From the NCBI GenBank assembly GCA_903861055.1, contig CAIOSU010000293.1, forward strand, positions 1-9,722: DNA of 9,722 nucleotides. The letters run 5' to 3'. Source of the stretch: an uncultured bacterium (GTDB lineage: Bacteria; Bacteroidota; Bacteroidia; Chitinophagales; CAIOSU01). This document shows positions 1 through 7,100 of the stretch, piece by piece. Every line of letters starts with the position of its first letter. Position 1 is the stretch's first letter. The translations under genes and the position numbers were made by a program. Below the pieces are notes generated by a model, which saw only the letters and a program-made list of their open reading frames with translations, ran no database searches and was not told the origin of the DNA.

Positions 1-79
1 AAATGGCAAGTACCGATTCATCATCCACAGTATCAATTAAACCGTGTAAACCCTTTCGTAATTTATCTAGAGAAGCCAT
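1..79 (-). CDS. 5' end of a small unidentified gene, cut by the left edge
   Basis: Reading leftward from an ATG at 79-77, 26 codons stay open to the window edge and give MASLDKLRKGLHGLIDTVDD followed by ESVLAI. The short amphipathic start with a Leu/His/Ile-Asp-x-(Val/Ile)-x-Asp-(Asp/Glu) pattern resembles the first helix of small Bacteroidota proteins often annotated as antitoxin-like or addiction-module components. That similarity is from memory and weak, so no function is assigned. The start is supported by a promoter-like sequence at 96-126 on the same strand. An earlier ATG at 96-94 is in another frame and stops after nine codons. The gene lies 53 bases downstream of the NRDE-family gene on the same strand, but the promoter in the gap argues for separate transcription. 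Confidence 0.5.
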   Translation of the reverse strand, partial: MASLDKLRKGLHGLIDTVDDESVLAI

Positions 80-95
80 ATCAGCGTATTTAACA

Positions 96-126
96 TAAAA
101 CTAGCAATTTTGGGATGTAGTTCAAA
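96..126 (-). promoter_or_regulatory. Bacteroidota-type promoter for the leftward gene at the left edge
   Basis: On the minus strand TTTG (126-123) is followed after 19 bases by TAGTTTTA (103-96), a 7 of 8 match to the Bacteroidota -7 element TAnnTTTG with normal spacing. The implied transcription start is about 10-15 bases before the ATG at 79. No transcription data are available; this rests on pattern and position only. Confidence 0.4.
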
Positions 127-132
127 AACAAA

Positions 133-840
133 TTATTTGAATCTAACAATCACTTTCTCCCCACTCAACAAATCCTCATAAATCATTTCTGCCCCTTGTG
201 GGGTGTGCACCACGCAGGTAATGCTTACGGTTTGCACTAGGCCTTCGCGGTTCATCACAATGTCGTTGTACTTATCCCCTTCGCCGCCTGTGTGGTGGAA
301 TTGCATAATGGCTTTTGGCTCATAGGTTGGATGGGTTTGCAGCCACTCATCAAACCATTGCTTGCGCTTAGCAATATACTCCGGTGTGTACAAGGTTGCC
401 GATGCCCAGATGTGCGGTTTTGCGGGGTCGGGTAAGGTGTAGTAGGTTTGTGTGCCGTCCCAGCGTAATTCGTTTACTTCATTTTTATGCAGAAACAATA
501 GCGTAAATGGCTCAATGCCGTTAAAGTCGTAATCCGCCGCAAACTCACCAAAACTTTCATAGGCAAAGGCATCCACCAGCACCAGCCCACGGCTGCGGCG
601 GTAGGGCGGTTTGCGGGTATGGCGCACAAAGGCACCATTGAGCAGGCAAGCCGTTGCGCCATTGCTCGATATGGCTATCCAACTGCCACCGGCCATGCCA
701 TCGGTAGGGTAGAGGAGGGTCTGCCCGTTTGGCCCCTCATGCCTGATGGGCGTTGAAGTGGGCCTGCCAGGCCATTCATCGCGGTTGCTGGTAAGTATAT
801 ATTGGCCTTCGTGGGTGGGCAGGTAAGTTACAGTGCACAT
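133..840 (-). CDS. NRDE family protein (TANGO2-like, Ntn-hydrolase fold)
   Basis: A complete 235-residue protein of the NRDE/TANGO2 family. It begins Met-Cys, placing the family's conserved Cys at position 2, where Ntn-type folds carry the nucleophile after removal of Met; this fixes the start. The signature Asn-Arg-Asp-Glu is at residues 19-22 within TSNRDEWPGRPT. It is followed by the glycine-rich GMAGGSWIAIS segment, which corresponds to the family GGTW block, and by a CLLNG block. There is no signal peptide or membrane segment, so it is cytoplasmic. Length is slightly below the 250-275 residues common in the family. Eukaryotic TANGO2 and some bacterial homologues have been linked to haem trafficking; whether this protein handles haem, or has hydrolase activity, cannot be read from the sequence. 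No haem genes are nearby. It is divergent from the acetyl-CoA synthetase gene, with an AT-rich tandem repeat directly before its start. Confidence 0.93.
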   Translation of the reverse strand: MCTVTYLPTHEGQYILTSNRDEWPGRPTSTPIRHEGPNGQTLLYPTDGMAGGSWIAISSNGATACLLNGAFVRHTRKPPYRRSRGLVLVDAFAYESFGEFAADYDFNGIEPFTLLFLHKNEVNELRWDGTQTYYTLPDPAKPHIWASATLYTPEYIAKRKQWFDEWLQTHPTYEPKAIMQFHHTGGEGDKYNDIVMNREGLVQTVSITCVVHTPQGAEMIYEDLLSGEKVIVRFK

Positions 841-846
841 GGTGCC

Positions 847-880
847 AAATTGAAAATTTAAAATTTAAAATTCAAAATTG
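847..880. repeat. AAAATTN heptamer tandem repeat in a divergent promoter region
   Basis: Five successive units: AAATTG (847-852, one A short), AAAATTT (853-859), AAAATTT (860-866), AAAATTC (867-873) and AAAATTG (874-880). The array begins 6 bases upstream of the NRDE-family start codon and would occupy its leader and possibly its core promoter. No good TAnnTTTG element was found for that gene in either strand reading here. The 7-base period is a simple tandem repeat that could vary in copy number by slippage; an A/T-tract effect on local DNA structure is also possible. Both ideas are inference. Confidence 0.8.
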
Positions 881-931
881 AAGTAGCGTAAAAAGTGAAT
901 TGTTATAAAAAAGGTACAAATGTGCTACAAC

Positions 932-939
932 TAGTTTTG
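932..939 (+). promoter_or_regulatory. Candidate -7 element for the acetyl-CoA synthetase gene
   Basis: TAGTTTTG is an exact match to the Bacteroidota -7 consensus TAnnTTTG, 62 bases before the acsA start codon. No TTTG is found about 19 bases upstream, so the -33 half is missing and the call is weak. Confidence 0.3.
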
Positions 940-1001
940 GCTTTTCCAACATCCTTTCGAAGGCATTTATTAGCTTAGAAGACTTGAAATTCGCTTAACT
1001 T

Positions 1002-2903
1002 ATGATACACGCTATAAATACCCTTCAAGAATACCATGCCGCTTACAAAGAAAGCATTGACAACCCCGAGCATTTTTGGCACCAACTGGCCAAGAAGTTT
1101 ATTTGGCGCAGGCCTTGGCATACGGTATTGGAATGGGATTTTACCAAACCCGAGATAAAATGGTTTGATGGGGGCGGTTTGAACATAACCGAAAACTGTC
1201 TGGATAGGCACCTAGAAACCCAACCCGAAAAAACGGCCATCATTTGGGAAAGCAACGACCCCAACGAAGCTAGTGTAACCTATACGTACAAGCAACTGCA
1301 CGCCAAAGTATGCGAGTTGGCCAATGTGCTGAAGAATTTGGGTGTGCAAAAAGGCGACAGGGTATGCATTTATATGCCCATGATACCTGAGCTCACCATG
1401 GCCCTATTGGCTTGTGCGCGCATTGGTGCCGTGCATTCAGTGGTGTTTGCGGGTTTTTCGTCGCGTTCGTTAAGCGATAGGATAAACGATGCCGATGCTA
1501 AGGTGGTGCTTACTACCGATGGCTCTTACCGCGGTGCCAAAGCCATTGATTTGAAAGGTATAGTGGATGAAGCTTTGCTCGATTGCCCTAATGTGCAAAG
1601 CGTATTGGTGTATCAGCGCACCAATACTCCAGTGACCATGCAGGCTGGCCGCGACCTTTGGTGGCATGATGCGATTGCCAAAGTAGATGCCCATTGCGAA
1701 CCAGTAATCATCGGCAGCGAAGACCCCTTGTTTATACTCTATACCAGCGGCTCCACAGGTAGGCCCAAGGGTATTATGCACACCGCAGGCGGATATATGG
1801 TTTACACGGCCTACACGTTCAAAAACGTTTTCCAGCAGCAAGAGGATGATATCTATTGGTGCACCGCCGATATTGGTTGGGTTACGGGGCATAGCTATAT
1901 TGTATATGGTCCGTTATTGAATGGTGCCACCGTATTGATGTTCGAGGGCATACCCACTTGGCCCACCAATGGTCGCTTTTGGGATGTGATAGACAAACAC
2001 CAAGTAACCATCTTTTATACCGCCCCCACAGCCATACGCTCGCTTATGGCTGGCGACCATAGCCCCAAGAGTACCCATAAACTCAATAGCTTGCGCATAC
2101 TGGGCACGGTTGGCGAGCCCATCAACGTAGAGGCTTGGGAGTGGTACCATGAGCACGTGGGCCGAGGCAACTGCCCTATAGTGGATACTTGGTGGCAAAC
2201 CGAAACAGGTGGTATGATGATATCGCCATTGGCTGGCATTACGCCTACCAAACCGGGCTTCGCAACCTTGCCCTTGCCAGGCGTGCAGCCGGCTTTGTTG
2301 GATGAGAACGGAAAGGAAATAGCAGGCAATGGTGTGGAAGGCAGGCTGTGCATCAAGTTCCCGTGGCCGGGCATGGCGCGCACTATTTGGGGCGACCACA
2401 ATCGTTTCCGCGAAACGTACTTTGCTGCTTTCCCGGGGTATTACTTTACGGGCGATGGTTGCCGTAGGGATGCCGACGGCTACTACCGAATTACGGGTAG
2501 GGTTGATGATATTATCATCGTATCGGGCCACAATCTAGGCACTGCCGAAATTGAAAACGCCATTGATGAGCACGAACTGGTAAACGAAACTGCCGTAGTG
2601 GGCTATCCGCATCCAGTTAAAGGCTTTGCGGTGTATGCTTATGTGGTGCTATTTGCCGAAGCTGCAGGTAAAGACCATGATTCACTGCGAAAAGAGATAA
2701 ACGAATCCATATCAACCATTATTGGGCCCATAGCCAAGGCTGATAAAATACAGTTTGTGCCCGGCCTACCGAAAACCCGCAGCGGCAAAATCATGCGCCG
2801 CATATTGCGCAAAATAGCCGAAGGCGAAACCGACAACCTAGGCGATACCAGTACTTTGCTAGACCCTGGCGTGGTGGAGGAGATTATGAGGGGGAAGATT
2901 TGA
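1002..2903 (+). CDS. acsA: Acetyl-CoA synthetase (acetate--CoA ligase, AMP-forming)
   Basis: A complete 633-residue cytoplasmic enzyme that activates acetate through acetyl-AMP to acetyl-CoA, consuming ATP and CoA and releasing AMP and pyrophosphate. It is a full-length member of the ANL adenylate-forming superfamily. The N-terminal Acs cap ends in IKWFDGGGLNITENCLDRHL; the P-loop YTSGSTGRPKG is at residues 247-257; GWVTGHSYIVYGPLLNGAT follows; DTWWQTETGG lies around Trp397-Trp398, the aromatic position that limits the pocket to acetate in characterised Acs. The hinge Asp485 (YFTGD) and Arg500 (GRVDD) precede the mobile C-terminal domain, whose catalytic Lys596 is in PKTRSGKIMRR. This Lys is the one acetylated in Salmonella Acs (K609), so post-translational control is possible. 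The start is fixed by an in-frame TAA at 996-998. Oddity: Asn511 stands where enterobacterial Acs has Arg526 (SGHNLGT against SGHRLGT). A propionate preference is less likely. Confidence 0.96.
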   Translation: MIHAINTLQEYHAAYKESIDNPEHFWHQLAKKFIWRRPWHTVLEWDFTKPEIKWFDGGGLNITENCLDRHLETQPEKTAIIWESNDPNEASVTYTYKQLHAKVCELANVLKNLGVQKGDRVCIYMPMIPELTMALLACARIGAVHSVVFAGFSSRSLSDRINDADAKVVLTTDGSYRGAKAIDLKGIVDEALLDCPNVQSVLVYQRTNTPVTMQAGRDLWWHDAIAKVDAHCEPVIIGSEDPLFILYTSGSTGRPKGIMHTAGGYMVYTAYTFKNVFQQQEDDIYWCTADIGWVTGHSYIVYGPLLNGATVLMFEGIPTWPTNGRFWDVIDKHQVTIFYTAPTAIRSLMAGDHSPKSTHKLNSLRILGTVGEPINVEAWEWYHEHVGRGNCPIVDTWWQTETGGMMISPLAGITPTKPGFATLPLPGVQPALLDENGKEIAGNGVEGRLCIKFPWPGMARTIWGDHNRFRETYFAAFPGYYFTGDGCRRDADGYYRITGRVDDIIIVSGHNLGTAEIENAIDEHELVNETAVVGYPHPVKGFAVYAYVVLFAEAAGKDHDSLRKEINESISTIIGPIAKADKIQFVPGLPKTRSGKIMRRILRKIAEGETDNLGDTSTLLDPGVVEEIMRGKI

Positions 2904-2917
2904 AATGAGTAATGGTG

Positions 2918-3859
2918 TTATTCTACCTTATCAACCCCTTGCCTCGTTTGCTTCACTTTCTGTATGCTCCCATCGGGGTTGTAGTATAGCTTATCCACGC
3001 AAATGGAGCGGCGGTACCAGCGCTTTAACAAGCCCAAGCGCATAGCCCAAGGGTGCTTTTTAAAGAACAGCGCTGAGTTGTGGTAGAAAATGTACCACTG
3101 CCCCTTATACTGCACTATGCTGTGGTGGTTGTTGCCGCTGCTTACTTTGCCCAACACCACGCCTTGGTATTCGAAAGGCCCATAGGGGCTATCGCTAGTG
3201 GCATATAGTATTTTGCGGTTGCCAGAGTAGCTCAGGTAGTATTTGCCATTATACTTGTGCATCCAAGCTGCTTCAAAAAAATCCTTAGCTCCTTCAACAA
3301 TTCGCACGGTATCATTAAACGATACCATGTTATCGTTGAGCTTTACAATGTTCACGTGGTTTTGCCCAAACACTAAATAGGGTGTGCCGTCATCATCAAT
3401 AAAAATGGTTGGGTCAATGAGGCCGTTGGTGGCTATCACGCCAGGCGTTTCGCGGCTAATGAGGGGCTTACCCAGCGCATCGGTAAATGGTCCGGTAGGT
3501 TTGTCGCTTACCGCCACGCCAATATAGTTTTTATCAGTAGGGAAGTAGAAATAGTATTTGCCATTGCGGAATTGGCAATCGGGCGCCCAGGCCCACTTGG
3601 TTGCCCACGATACGCTATCTAAAGATAGTGCCACACCATGGCCCGTCCAGTTAACCATATCGGTGGTGCTGTACACATGCCAATCGTCCATCGTAAACCA
3701 GCGCGCGTCGTCCTTATCATGCGAGGGGTAAACGTACAGCGTATCATTAAACACATGTGCCGATGGGTCGGCGGTATAAATGTCGGTGATGAAAGGGTTT
3801 TGCGCGAAAGCGAGCACTGCATTGCATAGTGTAATAAGAATGGCGAATGTGCGTCTCAT
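2918..3859 (-). CDS. Secreted glycoside hydrolase family 43 protein (arabinofuranosidase/xylosidase-like)
   Basis: A complete 313-residue exported protein. Residues 1-19 form a classical signal peptide (basic RR, hydrophobic core, AFA before Gln20) without a lipobox, so a periplasmic or secreted product is expected. The rest matches the five-bladed propeller of GH43. Asp31 in TADPSAHVF is the likely general base, Asp149 in LIDPTIFIDDDGTPYLVFG the pKa-tuning Asp, and Glu196 in DFFEAAWMHKYNGKYYLSYSG the general acid. His245-His246 in GNNHHSIVQYKGQWYIFYH are at the central metal/water site common to the family, and WAWAPDCQFRNGKYYFYFP is a typical blade. Members cleave terminal arabinose or xylose from plant polysaccharides; the exact substrate cannot be assigned. 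A basic stretch (residues 267-284) separates the last blade from the terminal RSICVDKLYYNPDG. No SusC/SusD pair, sensor or other CAZyme is adjacent, so it is not visibly part of a utilisation locus. It converges on acsA with a 14-base gap. Confidence 0.93.
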   Translation of the reverse strand: MRRTFAILITLCNAVLAFAQNPFITDIYTADPSAHVFNDTLYVYPSHDKDDARWFTMDDWHVYSTTDMVNWTGHGVALSLDSVSWATKWAWAPDCQFRNGKYYFYFPTDKNYIGVAVSDKPTGPFTDALGKPLISRETPGVIATNGLIDPTIFIDDDGTPYLVFGQNHVNIVKLNDNMVSFNDTVRIVEGAKDFFEAAWMHKYNGKYYLSYSGNRKILYATSDSPYGPFEYQGVVLGKVSSGNNHHSIVQYKGQWYIFYHNSALFFKKHPWAMRLGLLKRWYRRSICVDKLYYNPDGSIQKVKQTRQGVDKVE

Positions 3860-3863
3860 ATAG

Positions 3864-3877
3864 TTTGGCCAAAAATA
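3864..3877 (-). promoter_or_regulatory. Candidate -7 element overlapping a palindrome before the GH43 gene
   Basis: On the minus strand TATTTTTG (3877-3870) matches TAnnTTTG exactly. It overlaps the perfect 10-base palindrome TTTGGCCAAA (3864-3873), which ends 4 bases before the GH43 start codon. The position would leave a leader of fewer than 10 bases, and only TTAT is found at the expected -33 place, so either a near-leaderless transcript or chance is possible. The palindrome could be an operator, but one 10-mer is thin evidence. Confidence 0.25.
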
Positions 3878-4013
3878 GTTTCTAGCAATAGTAAAGATAA
3901 GCGATAAGAGTGGTTCAATTTTTCAAGGAGTATTAGGCTCTCAAAAAAATTACCAAGGAATGTTACATTACTTAACCCCCAATCAAAACCCAAATTCAAA
4001 TTTATTAGGAACG

Positions 4014-4043
4014 TTTGTTTTCCACAGGAAATTACTATCTTGT
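4014..4043 (+). promoter_or_regulatory. Candidate promoter of the giant surface protein gene
   Basis: TTTG (4014-4017) is followed after 18 bases by TATCTTGT (4036-4043), a 6 of 8 match to TAnnTTTG. This would start a transcript near 4050 with a leader of about 60 bases. The rest of the 253-base divergent spacer (3860-4112) is AT-rich and shows no gene or clear hairpin. The bases just before the ATG at 4113 are A-rich (AAAAACAAAAAAGAAA) and have no Shine-Dalgarno sequence, as is usual in this phylum. Confidence 0.3.
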
Positions 4044-4112
4044 TTTCTCAATAGGTCAATTTATTAAACACGCTATTTAATATTGCCACCCAAAAACAAA
4101 AAAGAAACCCCT

Positions 4113-7100
4113 ATGAATTCTTTTGTTCTCCGCTTAATTGTGGTAGTCTGTACCACGTGGCTTGCTGGTGTAAGCCAAGTAAATGCACAGTGTACAGAGC
4201 TATCAAGAGTAATACAGACACCTCAGCCATCGCGTTGCCAAACTGCACCTAGTGCGGGTAACATTGTGCCTTATTTTTCTCAGTGCCGCACGGTTTGCTT
4301 AAACAATACAGGCACTGGCCCGAGTAACCAAGTTTCCAACAAGTCGTGCGTAGGTGGCACGCAGCCGGCGAACGATTTGTATTTATATGCCAACAACCCA
4401 TACGCACAAATTCCGGGCTACGATGGCTCGTTGGTGTTCCGTTGGGTCGATTGGCCAGGTAAAGCACAAGGAGTGTTTCCACCATACTTTGCCGTACACG
4501 GCGAAGTGCGTGCGCAGTTGGGGGCTATTACTGCCCAAAGCATTGATTGCACCGATGGATTTGCCCTTGAAAACGCTATCTGTCTTGACCCAGCCGATAC
4601 GGAAGGTAACCAGTTTTACGCCCCACCAGGCACCATCCCTACGCTTGCACAGCTCGATCCTATTGTGGATGCTATTGCTGGTGTAAACGTGAGCACCACC
4701 GACGTTTCTTTTTGGATAAACATAGCAACCAGCAATGGTGCTCAAGGACCTATCTGCTATGAGGTATCGCCTTACAAATCAGGCTATCTTTGCGGCGACG
4801 CTACTACCGTAGCCTTGACCGGCACAGGCAGCACGCGCAGCGGCACTGCACCACAACAGTGTTTGTGCGGCTCGGCCTTGTATGGTGGTATTGGCAACGT
4901 AAACAATGGTTTTACTCCGCCATGCGGCACCGAGTCGTCTTCGGCGGCTTGGTATAAAATAAACGTTCCTTTTGGTTGCAACAATATTACAGCTAGCCTT
5001 AGTAACTGGGGTGGCACCGGGCAGTATAACATTGCCATATTGAGCGGTGTAAGCTGCCCAGCAACTGCAGGTACTAACCCAATTACGGGTGCAGCGGTTA
5101 GCACACCCAACCAAACCCTCGACCCAGGTGCCGCTATTGTTGGATCAGGTTGTACTGGTCCGGCATCAACTGCTTGTACACCAGTACCTGCTGGCGAATA
5201 CTATATCGTGGTTTCGGGTGTAACCGAGCGCCCAACCTTTACCCTAAATGTAACCGTTCAAGATGCATCGGTTACCGTTGGTACTGCAAGTTCGGCGCAA
5301 AACGGTGGCAATTTATGCTCTGCAGGTACCGTAGTAGTAGGTACTACGGGCACCGTATTGCCGGCTTCGGGCTCTTGCGGACAGAATATAGCTTGGTTTT
5401 ATAGCACCAATTTGGCTTTTAACCCCTACCAAGGTGTAGGCACTTATGCCGCATCGGGTACCAGCAATGTTAGCATAGCTTTGCCTGCCAATACCACTTG
5501 CCAACCGCGCACTTACTACATCAAAGGTGTGGTTTCTGACAATGGTACTGCTGCCGTAGCTGGTTGCAAAGGCACTACCAATACTATCAGTGTAACGGTT
5601 TATCCTGAAATTGGGAGCATTACCGTTAATAACGTTCAATGCTTAATTACGGTAGCAACCCGTTGTGCATCGTTTACCGTTAACGGCAACCCGGGTATTA
5701 ATACCTTTATTGCCAGCTTTGCCGACGATGGATTAGTAAAAGACTTTTTGGTAAGTAATGGTTTGCCCGCTTGCGATGTATTGATTCAAGACACCGTAAG
5801 TTGCAGCGGTAACTGCACGCAGCCCACTGTAAGTGGCGTGAGCAAATGCGACCCCAATGACCCTTTCAACTTTTATGTTGATGTTACGGTTGCCCCAGGT
5901 TCGGCGGCAACGTACTTTATTGAGGATAGCGATGGAGGAGCCAAGGCGGTTACTAGCTCGGGTACTTATACCGTAGGACCTTTTGGTAATGGTTCAAGCA
6001 CCTTTATCAATTTAACCAATACCGACGATGCCGCTTGCAACTTGCCAGTAGGTAACTTTAGCGATGATTGTAACAACGTGGTTTGCCCGAACCTAACCAA
6101 CGCCAGCACCAATACCAATGGCGACCGTTGCGAGGGAGCACAAACCATATTGCAAGCATTTGTAGACCAAGGCACATTGGGCACCGACTACCGCGTTGAA
6201 TGGTTTAAAGACGGAGTGCCAATTCCGAACTCAAACTCATTGAGCGTTATCCATACCTTTAGTACCACACAAGGTTGTGGTGCCGAGGCACAAGAGTTTA
6301 CCATTCGCCTAACCTGTTTGTTGCCAACCGGTAGCCCATCAACCACCAACTTTTTAACTGCCGGAACAGTAGTAGTTTATCCAAAACCTGATGCGGGTAT
6401 CGATTTTACCCAAGATCCGGCAAACTGTACCTTAGCTCCTATTGATGCTTGTGGTAGCTTGAGTATTTCTTATAGCCCTACTACCAACCCAACCCCAGGT
6501 GCTGCACCTACTTCGGTGAACTACACTATTGCAGTGCCAGGTGCACCTAGCGGTTGCTCAGCAACGGGCACTTACATAGTAAACTGCCCAGCAGCTTCTT
6601 GCACCAATTCGGCTGGAGAGGGAGTTGCGCTGCAAGACGATGTGCTGTGCTTCGGTGAGAACTTTACCGTGGCAACCAACAACGCCAACCTTGACAATGG
6701 TTATGCATTAGGTTGGGCCGTAACCCAAACCAACCCTTACGGCAACCTAAACCAAGCAGTTTCTTCGGCTATATCTGCCAATAGCTTTTTTGGCCAAGAT
6801 ACCGTAGGCAACCAAAGTTTTAACTTTACCAACGGCACCCAATATGGCCCAGGCCAATACTATTTTGTGCCTTTTGTAGCCATGCGTAATATTAACGCGG
6901 CTAACCCTGTGGTAGTAATTAGCGGCACACTTGCTGCGCCAATTTTTGGTGCAGTGGTTTCAACAACCATTACGGTTCCCAACATCCCATATTGCAGCGG
7001 TTTAACGGCATTTGATATCAACTTTGTGGCTAACCGCGCTAGTGGTGTAGGTAACCCAATAGATAGGGTTTCAGGCTTAGTATCTTACACGGGAGCTGCT

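Noticed and set aside
953..963. Small inverted repeat CCTT-TCG-AAGG before acsA
   Set aside because: A four-base stem is expected by chance and has no associated promoter or regulator pattern.
1914..2531. Long antisense open frame (205 codons) inside the acetyl-CoA synthetase gene
   Set aside because: It lies fully opposite a clear enzyme gene, its translation has no recognisable domain, and such frames arise from the codon pattern of the sense strand. The same holds for antisense frames at 1470-1892 and 2015-2401.
1002..2903. Alternative identity as propionyl-CoA or acetoacetyl-CoA synthetase
   Set aside because: The N-terminal cap, the GWVTGHSYIVYGPL block and the DTWWQTETGG aromatic pair fit acetate-type Acs better; propionyl-CoA synthetase cannot be excluded without enzyme data but is less likely.
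2904..2917. Possible bidirectional terminator between acsA and the GH43 gene
   Set aside because: Only 14 bases separate the stop codons and no inverted repeat with a T-run could be seen there.
4354..4686. Same-strand open frame of 110 codons in another phase within the giant gene
   Set aside because: The main frame has coherent beta-domain protein through the whole stretch; the alternative has no family signature and no start signal.
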